A stretch of 36,354 bases of DNA. It comes from Chara braunii. Lineage: Eukaryota; Streptophyta; Charophyceae; Charales; Characeae. Numbering within the stretch: the stretch's first letter is position 1; every line of letters begins with the position of its first letter. This document shows positions 20,188 to 31,571 of the stretch, one piece after another. The notes under the pieces were generated by a model, which saw only the letters and a list, made by a program, of their open reading frames with translations, had not been told where the DNA came from and searched no databases. The stretch is from the NCBI GenBank assembly GCA_003427395.1, contig BFEA01000013.1, positions 3,515,030 through 3,551,383 on the forward strand, read 5' to 3'. A program made the position numbers and the translations under genes.

Positions 20188-21130
20188 CTACCGACGGCTG
20201 CCTTTTGACTCCTGGGCAGCCCACCGGGCCTGTCTATACTTAGGACAATATTTTATGATATGGGCGGGGTCACCACAGTAAATGCACTGCCCCTGCTCCA
20301 TGCGCTGTTGCCACACTTTCTGGTCCAGGCCCAGATCTTCCCAAGGCCGGCCTTGTGGCCAACCCGGGTGCCAACCTCCAAACCTTTGAGGTGACCTTCC
20401 ACCTCGTCGCTGTGGGGACCGGCTGGGACCTTGGCGATTTGGCGGGGGACCTTGACCCCTACCTCCCGCTTGACGGTTCCCTTGACCGCCAACCCCCTGA
20501 GCGCCTGATCCTCGGCCTCCCATGGCCTAGCCCCTTTGGCCCTGGACTCCTCTACTTTGCAGCCTCCCTCCAACCGCGACAGCAACATAGGACCTCCCTT
20601 GACCTACGCTACTGTCCTCCTCAAGCCCCCACTCAATCTGACCGTAGGGGACCTCGTCTGTACCACCCTCGTCTAAAGTAAGGATCAAATGATCCTTGGC
20701 CATAACCTGGCTTGAGATGGTACGACCCTTCCACTTCTTTCCCTTATCTAGGTCCTTATGCCAGAAAGTGGAGACTCGCATAGACCTCGCCTCAAACAGG
20801 ACCACTTCTCGACTCAACGTATCGTACGTGATATTGGCTTGTTGGGTCTTGTCAAAGAAATGCCCTCGTAAGGGCTCTGGTGGCACGATATAACAATTGA
20901 AACAGTTGGGCCTCAGTAACCCCGTGGTCCGGGACGGCTACCAAGTCGTCCATGACAGCTTTGAGTGCTTTCGCACTCCTCCACTGTCGTGAATGGATGG
21001 TCTGCAGTTGATCGGAGGCCCTGGCGCCCCTGGTGACGTCAGCAAACCTCTCGCGCAGGAGTTTGAGCAAAGTGGCGAGGGGGGTAAGCCTGGAGTATGA
21101 GATCATATTGTGCTTGCAATCTGCGGCACG
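20188..21130 (-). pseudogene. Element 1 gag, capsid and zinc-knuckle part
   Basis: The segment contains the capsid region (LKLLRERFADVTRGARASDQ, QTIHSRQWRSAKALKAVMDD), the EPLRGHFFDK motif, a Gly/Arg/Gln tract and a CCHC zinc knuckle CIYCGDPAHIIKYC that is in one frame with the preceding tract. At 21130 the similarity to element 2 gag stops dead at RAADCKHN and resumes at 29250, marking an insertion. Frameshifts separate 20852-21139 from 20527-20886. Confidence 0.88.
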
Positions 21131-21189
21131 TTGTCGCACCTTTTTCTAGTCGGGTCTCTTTGGGCGACCAGAAAGCCAACAACTTGTCA

Positions 21190-22060
21190 CGCAGGATTTT
21201 GTTGACTTTGAGGGACAACGACAAAGAGAGTACAAAAGAATGTTGGAAAATCCTTCGCACTATGAATATGGAAAAAACTAAGGAGGAATGTGTCAAAGAA
21301 GGAGTGATGTATACTACAATGGAAGCAACTAAGAAGGAGATTATGCACGTGAGAATAGCAAAGGCGCTCTCGGAAGGCTAAGGTAAGGACGTAGCAATAC
21401 ATGAGGTAGATGACGATACTCGCATTACGGACGATACGATTTCCGGGTAAACAGCCAGATTCTTGGGGTGCCAGCGGTGAACCAGTGGGTTTTCAAGGAT
21501 GGATGCCATACCTCCTATTTGAAAGATCCCTCACGACGAGGTCGAGAATGCAATTTGCTAGATTTTTTCAGAAGTGAAGAACAAAGGAAAGAGTTGGGCC
21601 TAGGTAAAAATTAGGGGCAAGGGAGCTATTCTCGACAANTCAGCAAANGAAGGTGGATGGAAATCTGTCCGCCTCACTGACCTGAGTAAGCTCGTGGATT
21701 TCATTCTGGATAACGTTTTTTNCAAATCAACCCCCAACATTGTCAAGCAGAATAGATGTATTCCCATGAGAGGGCAAGCGAGCCCACCCGTGGCATGCCT
21801 GGCCTGCATTTATGCCGAAAAGAGGTTCCTGAGGAGAGAAGGTTAACGGAGACCCTAATTTTCAGACCACTTGCCATGCCATTTATATGAAAANCAAAGG
21901 GTCATTTTAATCAAACTTGCCACCAATTCGTAGAGTGGAGACCATACTAACTAACTGCAAAAAACAATACTGTCTGGGCACAGATATGAAGCTTCTGTTC
22001 AGCAAAAGATATGTCGACGACTACTTTTGATTGGATTATTCAACAATGGAGAAATAGAAA
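21190..22060 (+). pseudogene. Reverse-transcriptase remnant of a non-gypsy type
   Basis: The plus strand shows, across broken frames, DFVDFEGQRQREYKRMLENP (about 21195-21255), then a clear block from 21604 to 21846 with LSKLVDFILDNVF, RCIPMRGQASPPVACLACIY and AEKRFL, and at about 21990-22031 MKLLFSKRYVDDYF. The IPM-G-ASPP-A-L block followed by a YVDD box is the layout of reverse-transcriptase motifs 4 and 5, with YVDD carrying the catalytic Asp pair. The IPMxxxxSPPxA form resembles Penelope-like and related elements more than gypsy elements. Stops, shifts and four N make it a fossil. Family assignment is uncertain. Confidence 0.55.
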
Positions 22061-22902
22061 AAACTGCGGATATGATGGACACAGTATTGGCTCTTGTTAC
22101 CACAAAGAGCTACGTCTAGAGAGAAATTATTCAGTTTAGTAAAATAAATTAAATAATGCAAATCCCTTCCTGATGTGTGCGTCCGGCTTTGAGCGAGACC
22201 CTTTAATTGCGGTCTTCGCCGGTCCCCGATCTTAGGAATCTTTTATTTTGATTCGGAATAGCAAAGAATCATATAATAAATAATCATAGGATTCCAATAT
22301 GTCATGCATGCTTCGGTTTTGCCAATTTACTAATTTTGAGAACTGTGATAGAATCATCAGAGAAATGCTATCATCAGCAATGACAATGCAAGAAGCAAGA
22401 CTGACTGACTCGAGCAATGACAAAGTTAAATGAGGGAAGAATGAGAACTCACAATAGTCTCAGAGAGTACTAATGTAAAGAGCATGGCCAACACCAGTCA
22501 AGAGTCCTCACTCGTCCCTCAGAACCTCACACTCAATCTCTCATTTTAATGTCTGTCCCTTGTGCTTTTGGTCGTGTCTCCGTACTCTCTGAGGTTGTGG
22601 TTTCTGAATGTAGATCCACCTCTAGCCCGCTAGTTCCGAGCATTTCCAGCCAAGCCCCATGACACGAAAGTCAACCATAGCACAAAACTCCTCCCATAAA
22701 GTGGAAGGTATGACCGTGAGAAGATCTCTAGTCTGAGATGCTAGAAATCTGATGGCTCGATAACTGCCTCGTAGTCAATCGTTGCAGAGGAGATGTACCT
22801 CTTAGCTAAATCCACTAGATCACACCCCAATGAGAACCGTCAGTGAGAATGAAAGGAATCGGAGGCTTGGGGTAGTGTAGAGCTTTGGTCCGAAACTGCG
22901 GA
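22061..22902. other. No gene seen
   Basis: AT-rich at 22135-22430. A 12-bp inverted repeat CTCAGAGAGTAC lies at 22459-22470 and 22582-22593. No coding signal. Confidence 0.4.
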
Positions 22903-23162
22903 TCAACTTAGTGCCATTCCCATCAACTCTTTCTCTCTCTCTTCAACGTACCGAGTTGCTGCAATCCAGACTGAGTCGAAGTGCTCATGGGTTTCCTTGC
23001 CCTTCTTTACATAGGGTCTTAAGTCATGAATGGTTCTTTCAGTGAACTCAGTGTGAACCACAAAAATAGATAGTTCATCTTGCTTGAAGCCAGTTGCACT
23101 GACGTACAGATACTGGAAAGCATCACTTAGGGCAATCTGATTGAGAATGGTCAAGACTGACC
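22903..23162 (-). CDS. Possible exon of an unknown protein
   Basis: The minus-strand frame is 83 codons long, ends in TGA, and has normal-looking composition (ATGFKQDELSIFVVHTEFTE, HFDSVWIAATRYVEEREKEL). There is no ATG. Instead a T-rich stretch ending TTGCAG lies at its upstream edge (23163-23168), which fits a 3' splice site. I do not recognise the family. It could equally be a relic of a transposon gene inside the 8.1-kb insert. Confidence 0.25.
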
Positions 23163-23485
23163 CTGCAACTTAAAAGGTTTGGACTGCACTCATGTGTTGT
23201 GACAGACACCGGAACCGGTCACTGGTGTAGAGTAAGAAATTAACCTTGTGTTGATCGTTTTTGACTGTAAATCTCGAGTGATTGGAGTTGAAAGATGCTG
23301 ATTAAACTTTGATTGAGTGCTTTCCAAATGCTAGTCAAAAGTAGATTAAGTGTTGAATGAACACTGGAATATTGAGCCACCGAAACGTTGATCACATGAA
23401 ACCTTACTGCAAGGAAACTGCGAACTGTTGAAGGATGCTTGCTGGTACCGATACTAGTGGAGTTCTGGAGAGGGGTGTCCGGGTC

Positions 23486-23740
23486 TCACTGCGTCCACTC
23501 AAGATTTGTTCTGGCCTGGTATACAGTCTCCAATGATGAACTGGTACTGTGTAGCTTGCCATCGTGTCCATAGAAGTAGATTACGTATTCAATATACTTT
23601 TCCTCTTTTATCATCTGGATTGCGTGTTCACGTTGAACTCTCTTGTGTAATTTCATATCTCGGTATGCTTCTTCCTCCCATCCCTCTCTCTTATCTCTGC
23701 ATAATCTGTGTTTTATTACCAGAATCTCCTCCTCCATCAT
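23486..23740 (-). CDS. Possible exon or small open frame, unknown
   Basis: An 84-codon minus-strand frame starting MMEEEILVIKHRL and ending at a TGA. It is charged, with EEKYIEYVIYFYGHDGKLHS near the middle. It lies about 320 bp upstream of the 22903-23162 frame on the same strand and could belong to the same decayed gene. No homology recognised. Confidence 0.25.
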   Translation of the reverse strand: MMEEEILVIKHRLCRDKREGWEEEAYRDMKLHKRVQREHAIQMIKEEKYIEYVIYFYGHDGKLHSTSSSLETVYQARTNLEWTQ

Positions 23741-26700
23741 ATTTTCCCCTCACGCCCGGATCACACAACGGTAAGAAAATTATGGATCGTTACCTGCCAC
23801 ACAACCAGGGTAACCAGCTGCCCTCAGACCCAAGGTGGTTGGTGTTAGCCAGGAAGTTCAATAAAATTGTCAAAAGCTTCTTTACACGTCATGTCCTGTT
23901 GCTAGCCGAACGTTGATGCATGGCTAGTGACAGATTGCAGATGGTCTATTCTGCAGGCTCAATCCTTTTCCACTGTTTAGGTATCGCAATGTATGGACCC
24001 TCAGAAAGCCTCTCGCTAAGCACGATTCCTCTTTCTGTTGTAGCTCTTTATTAGGATTGGGCGAGGTGAAGGAAATTGCTATGGATGCCTAACTGCACGT
24101 ACCCGTCTCGAGTAGTTTACTGTCGAGGTTCGAACAGGCAGCCCATGTTGAACTAACTGAGTTCATAGCAGATGATTAGATAATGGAACTAAGAGTGAGC
24201 AACTAAGCACAGGCTGACTCTTTCGCCAATTGATTCAACTGGAATAACATGTGGCCGACCAACCGCTCTTTGTACGTCATGTTGGATGCTAACGAGTATT
24301 ATCGTTACCGACATTCGACACAAGGCACGATCAGTGGCCACTGTCGTCACAACGAGTCATCAACGATTACCATCACCCGTGTATAGTGCAAGGAGTTACT
24401 GATTGCCTGGTGCTACCCTAGTGCGGTACGATGGTCGACCGACAGCAGCGGCTACCTCTACGCCACACAAGACAACGCGAGTCATAGTTTGTCCGTCAAG
24501 AAGGGTAAGTATCCAGGGTGCTCAACGCTCAGAACGCAAGTCCCACCTCAATATAATGACCCTGAGTATGAAGTCCGGTTCTTGCCCAAAACTGTAGACT
24601 TAAGCTTGAGACTTGTCCGCACTTCACATGTACAACCCCTGGGCACAATATCCGTCTTCCTTAATATTTCAGTTTTGTGCATGGGACTCGTTGGTGCTTT
24701 CTCGACCTAGACCACGCATCCTTACTCAACATTTGTATAAATAGATCAATTTAGAATAAAACCAGCGTATGATGACTTAAGCGTCTGTTATGTTCCCAAG
24801 GGCTCAAGAGAAATGCCCCAAAGGAACTCAACGGAACGCCCCGCTGTGCCGACTAAGCTACACCTTGGTCGGGAAAACATCCTCGCAATCCTGGCAGGAG
24901 CTGCAGGGGCGTTTACCAATTTTCCCTTTGCCAATCTTACTAAGAAAAAGTTTGTACCCACAATAAACCAAAATCACCGAGTGTTTTCAGACTTCATTCG
25001 GACTCAACGTTTTTAGTTAATGAGAGCAGGATTGTCTTTTTCCTTGGCTAGACCTCTTCAGACTCTCAGATCTCTTAGATCTCTCGGAAGAATTAATAGA
25101 GTTTGTCACTGAGCAACTAGGCGTTTCGCGACGACCAAGGGAAGAAGGTCAGTACTTTCCGCGATCCACCTCCCCCTCTCATAAAAGGGGGGCAGAAACA
25201 TTCAAAGATTTCTACTTTGCCCAACAACAGGCCCATGGCATCATGTCAATGATTATTAAGGTCAATTCTAGTAAATAATTAGAGCACCGTCGTTTCCGTC
25301 CTGAGCCAGATTAGCCAATCTTTATCCCACAATCAAACAACTGATTATTGTTGGTATTAATCTCCGTCAAGTAAGAACTTAACGATCAGGGAAGCTAATT
25401 TTCTTAGTTGTTGTTCCCTTCCCTTGCTACTCATCGTTCGATCACACAGTAGTGCGGAGTGTCTGTTGGTCAAACATGGATCATGATTCACAATTACTTC
25501 CAGATCTTACGAGCAACCATCCTTCCTGAATGGGTGTGGGATTTTGAACAGAAAGCTTTGAGGGTTCTCAACTCTTTGTTGGTTCTCGCCCACCTGATTG
25601 AAACGCTCGTTTAGTGTCATGATGGCTCCAATTAAATTAGAATGCGAGTATCAATGCCTCATTCATTAGCCAGTTTTCACACAAGGGCTATCACACAAGC
25701 AAGGGGTACAAAAATCTTGATGGTGGCAGAGTGGAAACATTGTCAAAAGATCGACACTTTATCTTATCTAGGCCCAAAAACGTACTCAAACTCCTCCCAG
25801 GGGCACGACACCGGTACTCTGGTTATTCACTGCGCTCGCCCACTCTCTCATTCACTTAGACGTTCAAGCTCTCACCACAGCCCTCAATCTCACTGAGCGT
25901 GAGTCAACAGGGAAATGTCCGTAGCATAGGATGACGAAAGTTACCACCTTTGTAAACAAGTCACTGGTGGACGAGCCTGTGCTTGAAAGAGCGACTGACA
26001 ACTCGCGGAATGAAGAAACAAAATCCCTCATGAAGGTGACTCAAAGAATCAGTCCAAAAGCCCATATCCGCAGCAATCGGTCCGGCGGTTGAGAATCACG
26101 ATCGTGCAGAGCTTGGCATTGCTGTTTTTCATTTCAAATGTAATGGTCATTGAACTACCCTTCATTAGAAGAAGACCTAGAGCTCAGGTAACGAATATAA
26201 GTGCTCAGCTATGTCCCTCGAGAAAACAAACACTGGCTACTACAAAGTCAACGAGGAACCCGGAATAAAAGAAAGACACACACCAAGAGTCGGTCCCTTG
26301 AAGGAAAGAAGAGAGCATGTCATGGCATACCAAACTTTGCGTCTTCACCCCCTTCTACAGGCTTTCATCACCTTCCACCTCTTGCATGCATAGCGAATCT
26401 CACGTTCTAGCCCCTTCAGGTTGCCTTCCGAATCCTCTGTGGCTGCCACACCTCCTGTCCCTTCCTCAACGAACTGGGTCCGTTTAGTAGAGCTTAGTAG
26501 TGCCAACGACTTCGTATAAGCGTCCACATGGCAGGCCACATTATCTATTGGATCTCGCCCCACTAATTATGACCCCGCCTCATAAGGGAAAAGGAAGGTG
26601 ATGTCAACAGCATAGTAGCTGGTGCTGCTTTCTTACGCAAGTCTGACTTTCACACGTTCATATGTTCCTTGCACTTCCTTAGCGCTCACACCTTCTTATC

Positions 26701-27171
26701 AGTCTCCCTTTTCGTATTCTCAGGCTGGACTTCTTTGTCAAGGATGGAGAACGACATAGCGCAGCAGGTTCGATGGCATTGGCCGCGTTTAGAGGGTTGA
26801 TGTCAACATCAGTAGGAAGCGCGTCTGTCAACGCTCACTTCACCTGAGCATGATCGAGAGTGCCTCTTGACTGGGCTTATACTAGCCGATCCGGCCACGA
26901 AATCGAAGGCTGTCCCCCGAAAGCACGAGTCGGCTCACATTCGGTAGAGCTGAGGCAGCAACTGGCAATGCTCCTCCCCTTTTTGAACACGCATGTTTCC
27001 TGACTTTGCTTCGTACGCTTCTCTCCCCTTTTCGATAAAGGCTCCGTATATCAAGCACCGTCACCCGTAATGTCAAGATGACGTCAACAACAAGAGTTGC
27101 GCGTGTAACTTTCTTTCGCCCCTCCTCTCGCTTCCTCTTTCCTGTCTCTCTCTCTCTCTTTTAACCGCTTG

Positions 27172-27175
<4 letters not shown>
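23741..27175. other. Long stretch without recognisable genes
   Basis: Short frames on both strands only, none with a familiar motif, splice context or consistent composition. No terminal repeats found by eye. Confidence 0.4.

Positions 27176-27259
<84 letters not shown>
27176..27259. repeat. (CT)n microsatellite
   Basis: About 84 bp of uninterrupted CT, preceded by a shorter CT tract at 27146-27160. Confidence 0.97.
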
Positions 27260-27261
<2 letters not shown>

Positions 27262-27519
27262 ATGTCCCCTCCTTTCGATCCCTCTTTCTCCCTCTCCGAT
27301 GATCCTGTTTCGCTCCTTCCCCGTTCTTGATCACAACTATTGCGTGCGAGACTGCTCCGTAACTGCCTCTCTCTTAGTCTCAATGGCCTCTCTCCCTCAG
27401 TCTCGCGCTGACCTCTCTTTTACATCTAGTGGCTCCGATCTCTTCTCTGTCTCGAGTTGGCCTCAGGGCCTCTTTCCACAGGCGGGCGGGTGATCCCGTC
27501 ACCACTGGTCAAGACCGTG

Positions 27520-27911
27520 TCAGGACTGGGTCGTGGCCTCTAAGTCGCTTGCCTCACTTTCTGCCTCTGTATCGCGGTCCAAATGCTGTTGTTCTTGCTC
27601 CGCTGTATCCGTGGACGTGTCTGCTTCTAGGTACGAGATCTTCACTTTAATTTCATCTGTGACCCCGTCTCGCCTCCACCTCCTCTCAGCACGATCCCTC
27701 GCCTCCGTAATTGCCAACTGCAACCTCTGATCTGCCCTCATCTCTTCTTCTTTTCCCCCTTCTACGTTTATCTTCAGCCTCGCCTCCTGCCTACTGCAGC
27801 TATAGTCTAGTATAGCCGTCACTGTAGGCCCTTCCCCTGACATCTGCTCCCATTTCCAGAGAAGTTGGAGGCACCTTGGCCTATAGCCATATAGCCCACC
27901 ACTGCGCACCA
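27520..27911 (-). CDS. Hypothetical protein, charged, unknown
   Basis: From the ATG at 27911 the minus-strand frame gives about 130 residues: MVRSGGLYGYRPRC at the start, then a strongly charged, probably helical region (EARLKINVEGGKEEEMRADQ, ITEARDRAERRWRRDG) and an acidic, Gln/Thr-rich tail. The frame is open further upstream to 28020. A TATATAAA-like word lies on the minus strand at about 28188-28197, some 280 bp upstream, so a promoter is conceivable. Composition resembles the charged N-terminal regions of retroelement Gag proteins, but no defining motif is present. Confidence 0.3.
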
Positions 27912-28020
27912 TGGTCGAGCTTTTCCTGAGCCGGCCGAGCGCGATACCAGGCTGCCAGCTCCGAGATAGACAAAACCCGATGCTCTTAGCACGCACACAC
28001 GGACGAACTTGCGCGCTCAC

Positions 28021-28683
28021 TTCACCGCTCGGTTCCCTCCTCAGAACTCGATCGTGATCGCGTAACGAGACCGCCTATGCCCAATAGCAATTGACACAAC
28101 CCCTTTTCCTTTTATAGGATCACTATCTATCGCGACCCCCGTGCTCTAAATGAGGGACCAGACTACTTTTAAAGTTCTGTATTTTTTTTTTATATAATTT
28201 AAATTTCAGAATTTTATAGAATAAAATAAAATGAAACAGAGGGAAAGGAAAAAAGGAAACGGGTGGCATGACACCAACGGTCATAATGCCAACTTTCTAT
28301 TTCAGCGACTGGACATTTTGCCTCAAAGCAAAAATGACCTGCAGACTAGGCATGGCGGTCCCATAACGAGGTACCGACGGACGCCCTCTCCGCTTCAAGG
28401 GAAGACGTAGGACTACCCCTGATGGTTACCCGTGTCCGATGGTAAGGAGGAGGCCTATGACCTCCCGCCCGTGGGGGGGGGGGGTGATAGGCTTCCTACT
28501 GAAGCGGCCGCAGGTTACCCCTCGTTTGGGGTCCACCGCGCGGCGCCCGGTCGAACAGGTCAGACCCCAGGATGATAAGCGAAGGGTCGGCCAGTCTAGA
28601 ACACCAGGCTGCGCTAGGAGTTCGAAAATGAATCGTTAGCTGCTCGCAAAACGACAAAAGGGGAAAATCGAGTACAAGGAACC

Positions 28684-28714
<31 letters not shown>

Positions 28715-29249
28715 ACAAAATAAGGAAAGAAAGGAAATCATAACGTCGCTGCGGCCAGAGGTCACTAGATCGTCCCTAACTAAAGCGAGGGTCCAGATCT
28801 GCGCAGGTCCGACACTCGACTTCCTTTTTTCTTCTTATCCCCCTTTTTCTTTTTCTTTCTTTCTTTCTTTACCCCTTTTCTTTTCGACTGTAACAGCGAG
28901 CCCATGTACCTAACCCATAACCTGGTTAGAGGGCACTTGGCGCGCAATAGAAAAGACTATGCCGGTCCTCCTGATTTCGCGTCCCTGGGCGAGCCCGACG
29001 GCTACCACGACCACAGGCCGGTGGTGCTCTGCTGTACAGCAGGGCGCCGAGCCTGCGTGGACCAATGGAAAGCCCAGTGGCGCACCCTTTTGTTGGGTGC
29101 ACTCACCATCTCAACCGGCCCATAGCGGGGTACTATTCGGATATTCCAGAAGAGTCGTGGAGGTTTGGGAACAGCCCGATGAGCCGCAGGCGTTCGAGCG
29201 AGGAGCTGGTACCGAGTAGGAGCCTGACGGACACTGCGCCCTACGACAA
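28021..29249. other. Right part of the 8.1-kb insert, no gene seen
   Basis: An AT-rich block at 28155-28260 is followed by GC-rich sequence with an 11-base G run near 28473 and a TAA trinucleotide repeat at 28685-28712. A short plus frame at 28904-29125 has no recognised motif. Confidence 0.4.
28685..28712. repeat. (TAA)n microsatellite
   Basis: About nine TAA units, grading into AAC. Confidence 0.9.
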
Positions 29250-30315
29250 CGTGCAAGGGACCTGGCGAAGCTAGCCGCTTCGTCCTTTAGGGCGTGGAAG
29301 GCGACGAGGACTTGTTCCTCGGGGGCAATATGTTGTAAATAGACATATGTGTTTATACTGGCCTCCCAGTTATCGAAATTATCCTCCTCCTTCCCGCTAT
29401 ACGAGTCAGGGAATTTTAAGTTGACTGGCTCTTTGTGAGGACGCACTGCGGCCTTTGTTGTGGCCACAACTTTGGCGCTCTCAATGGCGCCTGCGCAAAA
29501 CTTGTCTATGCCATCCCTCAATCTTCTAATTTCAGTCCCGGCGTGGTGACCCACGTCGCTCGCAAACTCTCTGAACCCGGATCGCATTGCCTGCAGGGTC
29601 ACCTCTTGACCCTTACGGGTCTGGTGCTCCTCCAGCCAGACCTCACTCAAAACTTCCAAGAAGCCCATCATCTTATCTAGCTTGGCAGGGATCTCTGTTT
29701 GGGCCTGCAGCTCCTGCCTGCCGGTTCGCACTCGCTCAACCTCCCCGGCTATTCTATTGGCTTCCTCCCTCCTCTTCTTTTCTCTCATCATCTTCAACTT
29801 CCACTCCAACTTCTTCTCATCCTCTGTCGCCTAGCGTTCCAGGGGATCCCCATCAGCTCCAGGGCCCTGGCAAACGCTTCCCTCTCCTCCTGTGGCACAT
29901 ATAACTGTGCCTCTTCATCTTCTCCCAATGATAAATTAGCCACCCATTCACTAATCTTCTTTTCCCTCCACCTGTCCTCCTCCTTCGTGCCACTATTCTC
30001 CCCTCGTTCTTCCCTGCGTCTCCTTTCAAGGCGCTCTTCTTCTTCTTCTTCTTCCTCTTCTGCTGAGGCTTCTTCCTCTGCAGCCCTTCTTCTTTCCTCC
30101 TCCTCTCGCTATATTTGCAACATCTTCTCTTGTTGAAATCTCAACATCTCTTCCTCTAATCTTTTCTTCTTCGCCGCCTGCTCCTCTGCAATGGCCTTTA
30201 ACTTTGGTTGCTTAAGGAGCTCTTTCTTCTCCTTTCTCTCTCTCAAAAGGGCGGCAATCTGGGCCTGCTCGGCCTCGGAGGGGGCAATACTCTTCCCACT
30301 ACGGGTGTCAACCAC
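29250..30315 (-). pseudogene. Element 1 gag, N-terminal part
   Basis: Aligned with element 2, the initiation codon is GTG (30313-30315) instead of ATG. The charged coiled-coil region (30109-30315, ELLKQPKLKAIAEEQAAKKK) breaks at a stop near 30109, where element 2 reads on. After a shift the frame 29250-29809 gives WKLKMMREKKRREEANRIAG, VNLKFPDSYSGKEEDNFDNW and FHALKDEAASFARSLAR, where the 8.1-kb insert interrupts. The capsid and zinc knuckle follow at 20188-21130. Confidence 0.88.
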
Positions 30316-31559
30316 GGTGTCTGGTGCACAACCGGATAACGGTTCCACTCCTCACCACTTAGACTGTACTCCCCCTGACCGACGAACCTACTGACTCAAT
30401 CTAAGGACTTACAGAATCCGGACAGGATCCTGTCAACTAGGATCCCTAGCCTAGACCTACTCTAAGGTTGTCACTACAAGACCTGTTGCTGATCAGGAGG
30501 CATTTAAGGAGATCCCCCGTAACTCCTCAGGAATGATTTAACGTCGCAGACAGGACGACGCGATCAGCAGGTCTTCTCAAGACTTAGACGGCCTGTTGTG
30601 CAGCCCACAGCTCGGATTTTGGGCCTGCCTTGCCACACCGAGCAGCCCGCCGGTCAGCACCAGTCCTTGGGAGGGTTCGTGTCCTCCGGGACAGTCAAGT
30701 CGTCAGACACAGTCTTTAGCCCTACTCAACCCGTGTGGGTATGGTCAACAAGGCCCTATCCTTCATCCATAGAGTTCCTATCACCTGGACAGAAGAGACT
30801 CAATGCAGAAAGAAGAGATAAACAGACTTGACTCAACAAGTACCACAGGGTGTGTGCACATCCATAGGGCGAGGGGATAGGCTGAAGGCTTGGCGAGATT
30901 ATACAGGCTCCAGCTTGGTCAGAATTGTGGTCAACGCCTTGGTCAACGCTGGGTCAACGCAGCAGTCAACCCCTGGTCAACTCCCGGTCAACGCCTGTCA
31001 ACCCCGGTCAACACCCGGTCAACGTCCGATCAACGCCCGGTCAACTCCCCCGATCAACGCCCGGTCAGCTATGGCTGCCGGCTTCTTCTTCCTCACCACC
31101 CTTCTCCTTCCTTTCTCCCTACCTCGCATCCTTTCTCTTCACCCCGGCTGTCTTCTTTCTCTTTTTTTTTTTTTTTTTTTTTGATCGTCTCTCCCTTCAC
31201 CTCCTCAGCTATGGCTTCCTTCACCCTCCTTGGTCTCCTCCTCTGTCCTCTCTTTCTCCCTCTTCGTTGCTCTGTGGTGGAGCTCCGCGGCTATGGCCGC
31301 CTCCTTCTTCCTTGTGGGACTGCACGGCACACTTCAAAGGTACGTGACAACCAAACTTGTATCACTCATCTCTCTCTCTCCCTCTCTCCCTCTGTCTCTC
31401 TCTCTCTGTCTTCTTCTTCGTCGTGGTCTTCTCTGCAGGTGCGCGCAGCGGCTTCTTCAACCTCCGTGTCCGCTATGGTGGACTTCTCCTCCGTTGGCAA
31501 CTTCGACTATGGCGCGTTACTCACCCTGCGACACACAACGGCACGGTGCGCGTGGAATA
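30316..31559 (-). other. Untranslated leader of element 1
   Basis: Long leader between primer-binding site and gag, colinear with 15311-16670. It has a T run at about 31161-31182, a short CT tract near 31371-31408, the GGTCAA array and several copies of CTATGGC. An open plus-strand frame across it (30890-31813) is antisense and probably incidental. Confidence 0.65.
30929..31068 (-). repeat. Array of TTGACC motifs in leader of element 1
   Basis: Eight exact GGTCAA words plus about five one-mismatch versions (GTCAA, GATCAA, GGTCAG) in 140 bp, spaced mostly 10-12 bp apart. On the element strand they read TTGACC, the W-box core. Confidence 0.65.
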
Positions 31560-31571
31560 GCTCCGATACCA
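31560..31571 (-). other. Primer-binding site of element 1
   Basis: TGGTATCGGAGC on the element strand, one base from the 5' LTR; one mismatch to the initiator-Met tRNA complement. Confidence 0.87.

Larger units (their letters stand above)
21131..29249. mobile_element. 8.1-kb segment inserted in gag of element 1, largely unidentified
   Basis: Alignment with element 2 shows that gag stops at 21130 and continues at 29250 or 29252 with no loss. The inserted DNA begins TTGTCGCACC and ends CCTACGACAA; including host bases the two edges form an 11-bp inverted repeat GCACGTTGTCG / CGACAACGTGC. A CG on both sides may be a 2-bp target duplication or chance. Inside are a decayed reverse-transcriptase remnant (21190-22060, plus), possible exons, a long CT microsatellite and an AT-rich block. 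No transposase recognised. It could be a DNA transposon carrying host DNA, several insertions, or a translocation. Confidence 0.5.

Noticed and set aside
22459-22593. 12-bp inverted repeat CTCAGAGAGTAC about 110 bp apart, as a possible small MITE
   Set aside because: No target duplication and no extension of the inverted ends were seen.
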